Position numbers and translations under genes: made by a program. Shown here piece by piece: positions 8,241-12,054 of a stretch of DNA of 12,054 nt (position 1 is its first letter; each line of letters starts with the position of its first letter). This DNA is from DASTDH01 sp035601575 (GTDB lineage: Bacteria; Verrucomicrobiota; Verrucomicrobiia; Chthoniobacterales; JAFAMB01). The DNA lies in contig DATNNZ010000105.1 of the NCBI GenBank assembly GCA_035601575.1, positions 1 to 12,054 on the forward strand. Direction: 5' to 3'. Under the pieces are notes generated by a model. It was not told the origin of the DNA, searched no databases, and saw only the letters and a program-made list of their open reading frames with translations.

Positions 8241-8465
8241 AACGAAGCGAGTGCGGAGCCGGTTGTAACCTTGCCATCATCGCAATTCCTAAGACCATTG
8301 AGTGTGATGCACATTTCCCCGAACCTCTAATTACTAGAAAATGGGTTTGAGATTCCCAACAAAAATCGCCGGTATTAGGCGGAGACCGAATTTCGTTGCG
8401 GTCTGAGTACTGTCAGCGGCTGAACTCCGTCATTAAATGCAACTTGGTCGACTCACTTTCAAACT
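8241..8465. promoter_or_regulatory. Spacer between sdhB and dcuB with short palindromes
   Basis: There is no gene here. Two symmetric motifs stand out: TGTG-ATG-CACA at 8303-8313, and AGACCG (8383-8388) paired with CGGTCT (8399-8404) around ten bases. The second could be a hairpin, but no T-run follows, so it is not a normal Rho-independent terminator. By position this spacer is the likely promoter region for dcuB-aspA. I find no convincing -35/-10 pair; TTGAGA at 8347 and TATTAG at 8373 are spaced 20 bases apart, which is too wide. Confidence 0.35.
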
Positions 8466-9797
8466 ATGGACTGGAGATTGATCCTAGAGTTTCTTGTCAT
8501 CGCTGGCGCGCTCGCAATGGGAGCGCGGATGGGAGGGGTTGGGCTCGGCTTGTGGGGAGCCGTGGGATTGCTCGTACTGGTCGTTGCCTTCGATGTCGCG
8601 CCGGCGAACATCCCCGGCGAAGTACTGCTCATCGTGCTCACGGTGATCATGGCCGCGTCAGCAATGGAAGTGGCGGGTGGGATCGATTTCCTCGTCCGCG
8701 TTGCTGAGCGGATCATCCGCAAGAACCCTAAGCAGATTACTATCATCGCGCCGCTTGTAACCTACGGTTTCACCTTCGCCGCGGGCACGGGACACATCGT
8801 TTATCCGCTACTTCCGGTCATCTATGAAGTGGCGCATGAAAACGGCATCCGGCCGGAGCGACCCATGGCCATCGCCACCATCGCCTCGCAGCAGGCGATC
8901 ACCGCCAGTCCAGTTTCTGCGGCGACGGCGGCCATGATCGGGTTGCTCGCGCCTCATCATATCGGACTGGTGCAGATCCTTATCATCTGCGTGCCATCCA
9001 CACTCATCGCGGTGTTCATCGCATCGTTAGTGCAACTCCGTGTTGGCAAGGAATTGAAAGACGATCCCGAGTATCAAAAGCGGCTGGCGTCCGGCGAGGT
9101 GGAATCGCACCGCGCCGCTAAGTCCGAAGCGAGCGCTCCGCTCAAGAAGGGCGCGATGGCCAGTGCGCTTATCTTCCTCGCCGGCGTGGTGCTCGTGGTA
9201 CTGTCAGGGATTTTCCCTGAACTGCGGACCGTGCCCGGCGTGGAAAAGCCGGTCGTTCTTTCGATGCCTTTTGCCATCGCCATTGTGATGCTCGCCGTCG
9301 CCGCTCTGATTTTGACGGTAACGAGGGCACCCGTTGCCGATGTGCCCAAGTGCAAGACCTGTCAGTCGGGCATTACGGCGATCGTTGGCATCCTTGGACT
9401 GGCCTGGCTGGGTGACACCTTCATCAATGCCAACCGCGAGGCGATCATCGGAGGCCTCAGCGCGATGGCGACAGCGGCGCCGTGGACCTTCGCGTTCGGT
9501 TTGTTCTTTGCGTCGGTACTACTTTATAGCCAGGCCGCAACGACCCGCGCGCTCATGCCGCTTGGTCTCTCTCTTGGCATCTGGCCCGGGTTGCTGATCG
9601 GCATGTTCCCCGCGGTGAACGGCTACTTCCTCATCCCGAACTACGGCACAATCATCGCCGCGATTAACTTCGACCGCTCCGGCACCACGCGGATCGGCAA
9701 ATACGTGATCAACCACTCCTTCCTCATCCCCGGCCTGGTCAGCACGACGGTCGCTGTCGTCGTTGGTCTGCTCATCGGCAGCGTGATCGGAAAATGA
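8466..9797 (+). CDS. dcuB: Anaerobic C4-dicarboxylate transporter, DcuA/DcuB family
   Basis: Inner-membrane carrier that in this family exchanges or takes up fumarate, malate, aspartate and succinate; in fumarate respiration it swaps external fumarate or aspartate for succinate. The 443-residue length matches the family (about 430-450), with many hydrophobic helices throughout. It starts with the typical GARMGGVGLGLWG (19-31). It carries GTGHIVYPLLPVIYEV (107-122) with GIRPERPMA following, PSTL (177-180), and the C-terminal FDRSGTTRIGKYVINHSF (402-419). The GTGH and RPERPMA wording is closer to Escherichia coli DcuB than to DcuA, from memory. A polar stretch (about 194-228) separates the two halves. 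A Cys296-Cys299 pair (CKTC) precedes the second half. The gene sits 26 bases upstream of aspA and is probably co-transcribed with it. Its base composition is richer in GC than the sdh genes. Confidence 0.93.
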   Translation: MDWRLILEFLVIAGALAMGARMGGVGLGLWGAVGLLVLVVAFDVAPANIPGEVLLIVLTVIMAASAMEVAGGIDFLVRVAERIIRKNPKQITIIAPLVTYGFTFAAGTGHIVYPLLPVIYEVAHENGIRPERPMAIATIASQQAITASPVSAATAAMIGLLAPHHIGLVQILIICVPSTLIAVFIASLVQLRVGKELKDDPEYQKRLASGEVESHRAAKSEASAPLKKGAMASALIFLAGVVLVVLSGIFPELRTVPGVEKPVVLSMPFAIAIVMLAVAALILTVTRAPVADVPKCKTCQSGITAIVGILGLAWLGDTFINANREAIIGGLSAMATAAPWTFAFGLFFASVLLYSQAATTRALMPLGLSLGIWPGLLIGMFPAVNGYFLIPNYGTIIAAINFDRSGTTRIGKYVINHSFLIPGLVSTTVAVVVGLLIGSVIGK

Positions 9798-9823
9798 AAA
9801 CACCTCACTGAAACCACATCCCC

Positions 9824-11689
9824 ATGAATGTCACTCCTGAACGCATCGCTACCCTCGCCCAAACCATGGGCGTCTCCGCCACCGACCTCGCGGCGATCAT
9901 CGCACACGGCACGTCGCATGCCTATAAAGCCGGTGATTACCTTTTCCATGAGTCCACTCCGCGTCACTGGATGGGGATCGTTGAGGAAGGTGAAATCGAA
10001 ATTGTTCGCGGCCTGCACGGCAGCTCCGTCCGGCTCGCTACGCTCACGCCCGGTACCGGCTTCAGCGAGGGGGTGATGCTCGATGACTTACCGCATTCCG
10101 GCTCAGCCATCGCGCTGAGCGTAGTGCGCGTATGGCAGATTCCGCGGGCGGTTTTCGAAGAAGTCCGGGCTGCGAAACCTGAGCTCTTTTACCGCATGGT
10201 TAGCCACGTTGCTCGGCGTCTCAGTGCGCGGCTGCGCGCGGCTGGTGAGCAGCTCAGCGGCGGCCCGGCACCAATCGTCGCGACTTGGCGCAGGGAGCAC
10301 GACCTCCTCGGCGAACGCGAGTTGCCCGACACCGCGTACTACGGCGTGCAAACCCTGCGCGGCATGGAAAATTTCCCGCTCTCCGGCATCCCGTTGAGCC
10401 ACTTTGAGCACTTCGTCCGCGCGCTCGCTTTCGTGAAGAAAGCTGCGGCAGCCGCGAACTCCGAACTCGGCGTGCTCGATCCGAAGCGCGCGGAAGCCAT
10501 CAGAGCCGCTTGCGACGAAATCATCGCGGGCAAGCTGCATGAGCACTTTACCGTGGACATGATCCAGGGTGGCGCTGGCACTTCGACGAACATGAACGCC
10601 AACGAGGTCATCGCGAACCGCGCGCTCGAACTGCTTGGCCACCGCAGAGGCGAGTACCAACATCTCCACCCGAACGACCACGTGAATTGCTCGCAGTCGA
10701 CGAATGACGCCTACCCGACCGCAGTGAAGCTTGGCGTCGTGCTGACCCTCCGCGACACCGTCTCAGCGTTGCGCGAACTCCAGACGGGTCTCAAAGCTAA
10801 GGCTGACGAATTTGCTGATGTGCTAAAAATGGGGCGCACGGAAAATCAGGACGCTGTGCCGATGACCCTTGGGCAGGAGCTTGGCGCCTATGCCGTGATG
10901 ATCGGTGACGGAATCCGTCACCTGGAGCAGGTCAGCGCAGAACTGCTCAAGGTGAACATGGGCGCCACCGCCATTGGTACCGGCATTAACAGCCCGCCCG
11001 GTTATGCCGAGCTATGCACGAAACGCCTCGCGGAAATCAGCGGCCTGCCCGTAACGCTGGCTGGTGATCTGGTCGAGGCAACGCAGGATTCGGGCGAGTT
11101 CGCACTGATCAGTAGCGTGATGAAGACCGCTGCCGTGCAGCTTTCCAAAATCTGCAACGACCTGCGCTGGCTTTCGTCCGGGCCACGGTGCGGACTTTAC
11201 GAGATCCGCCTGCCTGCGATGCAGCCTGGCTCTTCCATCATGCCCGGCAAAGTGAACCCGGTAATTCCCGAAGTGGTCAGCCAGGTCTGTTTCCAGATCA
11301 TTGGAACCGACGTCGCTATCTCCATGGCCTGCGAAGCGAGCGAACTTGAGCTGAATATGGCCGAGCCGATCATCGCCTTTAACTTGCTTTTCGGCCTCAC
11401 ACTCCTGCGCAACGCTGCAATTATCCTCAACACCCGCTGCATTACTGGCATTGAAGCTAACCGCGAACGCTGTTTAGCCTATGTGCAAAATTCCATCGGT
11501 CTGGTCACTGCCCTCAATCCGGTGCTCGGCTACGAAAAGAGCGCGGCTATCGCAAAGGAAGCCCTCGTCACCAACCGTAGCGTCTACGAACTGGTACTCG
11601 AAAAAAACCTGCTTACCCAAGCCCAACTCGACGACATCCTCAAACCCGAGAACATGACTCATCCGCGAAAGTTGGCGCCACACGCTTAA
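9824..11689 (+). CDS. aspA: Aspartate ammonia-lyase with N-terminal cyclic-nucleotide-binding-like domain
   Basis: Aspartase converts L-aspartate to fumarate and ammonium in the cytoplasm. This protein has 621 residues, about 140-150 more than normal aspartases (near 470-480). Residues about 30-140 look like a CRP/cNMP-type beta-barrel (AGDYLFHES, GIVEEGEIEIVRG, RLATLTPGTGF) ending in a helix, without a DNA-binding helix-turn-helix. The lyase begins near REHDLLGERELPD (157-169), and the rest aligns along the whole Escherichia coli enzyme: GGAGTSTNMN (249-258), NDHVNCSQSTNDAYPT (284-299), MGRTENQDAVPMTLGQE (336-352), and the fumarase/aspartase signature GSSIMPGKVNP (469-479) with its catalytic serine loop. 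Overall wording favours aspartase over fumarase C. ATG 9824 is 26 bases after dcuB and includes the whole extra domain. The frame is continuous, so the fusion is not an artefact of joined ORFs. Ligand control of the lyase is inferred. Confidence 0.93.
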   Translation: MNVTPERIATLAQTMGVSATDLAAIIAHGTSHAYKAGDYLFHESTPRHWMGIVEEGEIEIVRGLHGSSVRLATLTPGTGFSEGVMLDDLPHSGSAIALSVVRVWQIPRAVFEEVRAAKPELFYRMVSHVARRLSARLRAAGEQLSGGPAPIVATWRREHDLLGERELPDTAYYGVQTLRGMENFPLSGIPLSHFEHFVRALAFVKKAAAAANSELGVLDPKRAEAIRAACDEIIAGKLHEHFTVDMIQGGAGTSTNMNANEVIANRALELLGHRRGEYQHLHPNDHVNCSQSTNDAYPTAVKLGVVLTLRDTVSALRELQTGLKAKADEFADVLKMGRTENQDAVPMTLGQELGAYAVMIGDGIRHLEQVSAELLKVNMGATAIGTGINSPPGYAELCTKRLAEISGLPVTLAGDLVEATQDSGEFALISSVMKTAAVQLSKICNDLRWLSSGPRCGLYEIRLPAMQPGSSIMPGKVNPVIPEVVSQVCFQIIGTDVAISMACEASELELNMAEPIIAFNLLFGLTLLRNAAIILNTRCITGIEANRERCLAYVQNSIGLVTALNPVLGYEKSAAIAKEALVTNRSVYELVLEKNLLTQAQLDDILKPENMTHPRKLAPHA

Positions 11690-11966
11690 CACCGTTTTTA
11701 ACACAAATGATTGCAAACAGAGTGCTTTAGACTCTTCTCTCCAAGAAAGAGCAGAATTTTCCGGCGCGGCACCGGAGACCACCTTCGCTCTTCGAGCTTC
11801 GGCGCGTTCGAAAAACAGAGATCGCGCCATAGCGAAGCGACGGCGGAATTCCATTGCAGGGCCTGCATCGCGCACAAATCTCCCGGCCGCGATGGATGCG
11901 CGTTGCAGGCTTTATTGGATTTCTTTACTTTATCGAGGCTCCTGAGATAAATTTGTAGCCTCTCCT
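11690..11966. repeat. Non-coding region with nested inverted repeats, possible interspersed element
   Basis: No gene is convincing here. Short ORFs exist on both strands but overlap each other and match no family I know. The stretch contains several inverted repeats: CTTCGCT (11783-11789) with AGCGAAG (11831-11837); inside it GGCGCG (11801-11806) with CGCGCC (11823-11828); TGCAGG (11855-11860) with CCTGCA (11862-11867); and a 13-base arm at 11861-11873 matching 11898-11910 with one mismatch. A T-rich run follows the last arm (11911-11933). This could be a REP- or MITE-like repeat, a structured RNA, or a loose terminator region for aspA. Which of these cannot be decided here. Confidence 0.4.
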
Positions 11967-12054
11967 GTGCCCATCCGTGCATCGCGATCGTTGTGCCGGC
12001 TCATCGAGCTGAGCGCCTTCGTTAAGGGCGCTTTGCTCCTTGTGGCCAGCAGTT
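11967..12054 (+). CDS. Possible 5' end of a further gene, cut by window edge
   Basis: A frame open from 11946 (after a TGA at 11943-11945) runs to the end of the window. From GTG at 11967 it reads VPIRASRSLCRLIELSAFVK followed by GALLLVASS: a basic start and then a hydrophobic stretch, as in the N-terminus of a small membrane protein. TTG at 11991 is another possible start. Only 29 residues are visible, no ribosome-binding site is clear, and a small hairpin (AGCGCC 12012-12017, GGCGCT 12027-12032) overlaps it, so chance is quite possible. Confidence 0.25.
   Translation, partial: MPIRASRSLCRLIELSAFVKGALLLVASS

Noticed and set aside
9824..10260. Separate CRP-family regulator gene next to aspA
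   Set aside because: The frame runs without a stop from the barrel into the lyase, there is no helix-turn-helix, and no internal start with a ribosome-binding site is visible at the junction.
10103..10681. 192-residue minus-strand ORF inside aspA
   Set aside because: It lies wholly opposite a clearly coding, high-GC frame; such long antisense frames are expected from codon bias, and the translation looks like no known protein.
11694..11699. T-run after aspA as a Rho-independent terminator
   Set aside because: No GC-rich hairpin comes directly before the T-run at this place.
11711..11950. 79-residue + strand ORF and the overlapping minus-strand ORFs after aspA
   Set aside because: Several frames on both strands are open over the same inverted-repeat-rich sequence and none looks like a protein, so they are better read as by-products of the repeat.

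Overview
The window is bacterial, gene-dense and carries almost everything on the + strand. It reads as a piece of central and anaerobic carbon metabolism. The phylum cannot be fixed from the sequence alone. The B-type (five-helix, di-haem) succinate dehydrogenase/fumarate reductase, the lack of Shine-Dalgarno sequences before the starts and the general protein style would fit a soil Verrucomicrobiota- or Acidobacteriota-like organism; this is an inference, not a demonstrated assignment.

Layout: (1) positions 1-2199, the 3' nine-tenths of a phosphoketolase gene whose 5' end lies outside the window; (2) about 2187-2978, a conserved-looking integral membrane protein of unknown function; (3) 2979-3341, a stretch without a convincing + strand gene, holding a weak minus-strand ORF; (4) 3342-4742, a flavoprotein with the lipoamide dehydrogenase/soluble transhydrogenase fold that has lost both redox-active cysteines; (5) 4794-8240, a tight sdhC-sdhA-sdhB operon; (6) 8241-8465, a spacer with short palindromes; (7) 8466-9797, a DcuB-type C4-dicarboxylate transporter; (8) 9824-11689, an aspartate ammonia-lyase with an extra N-terminal cyclic-nucleotide-binding-like domain; (9) 11690 to the end, a non-coding stretch rich in inverted repeats, with the possible start of another gene at the right edge.

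Together, items 4-8 form a plausible aspartate/fumarate respiration module. DcuB would bring in aspartate, fumarate or malate in exchange for succinate. AspA would deaminate aspartate to fumarate plus ammonium. The SdhCAB complex could reduce fumarate with quinol, or run as succinate dehydrogenase in air. The cysteine-less flavoprotein just upstream of sdhC may handle NAD(P)H in the same setting. Phosphoketolase adds an acetyl-phosphate-producing sugar route. Third-position GC in short samples is clearly higher in aspA than in sdhA, so the dcuB-aspA pair may have a different history from the sdh operon.

The most unusual points are the cNMP-domain/AspA fusion, whose phosphate-binding arginine appears to be missing, and the cysteine-less disulfide-oxidoreductase homologue beside the sdh genes. 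No tRNA, rRNA, CRISPR array or transposase was seen.
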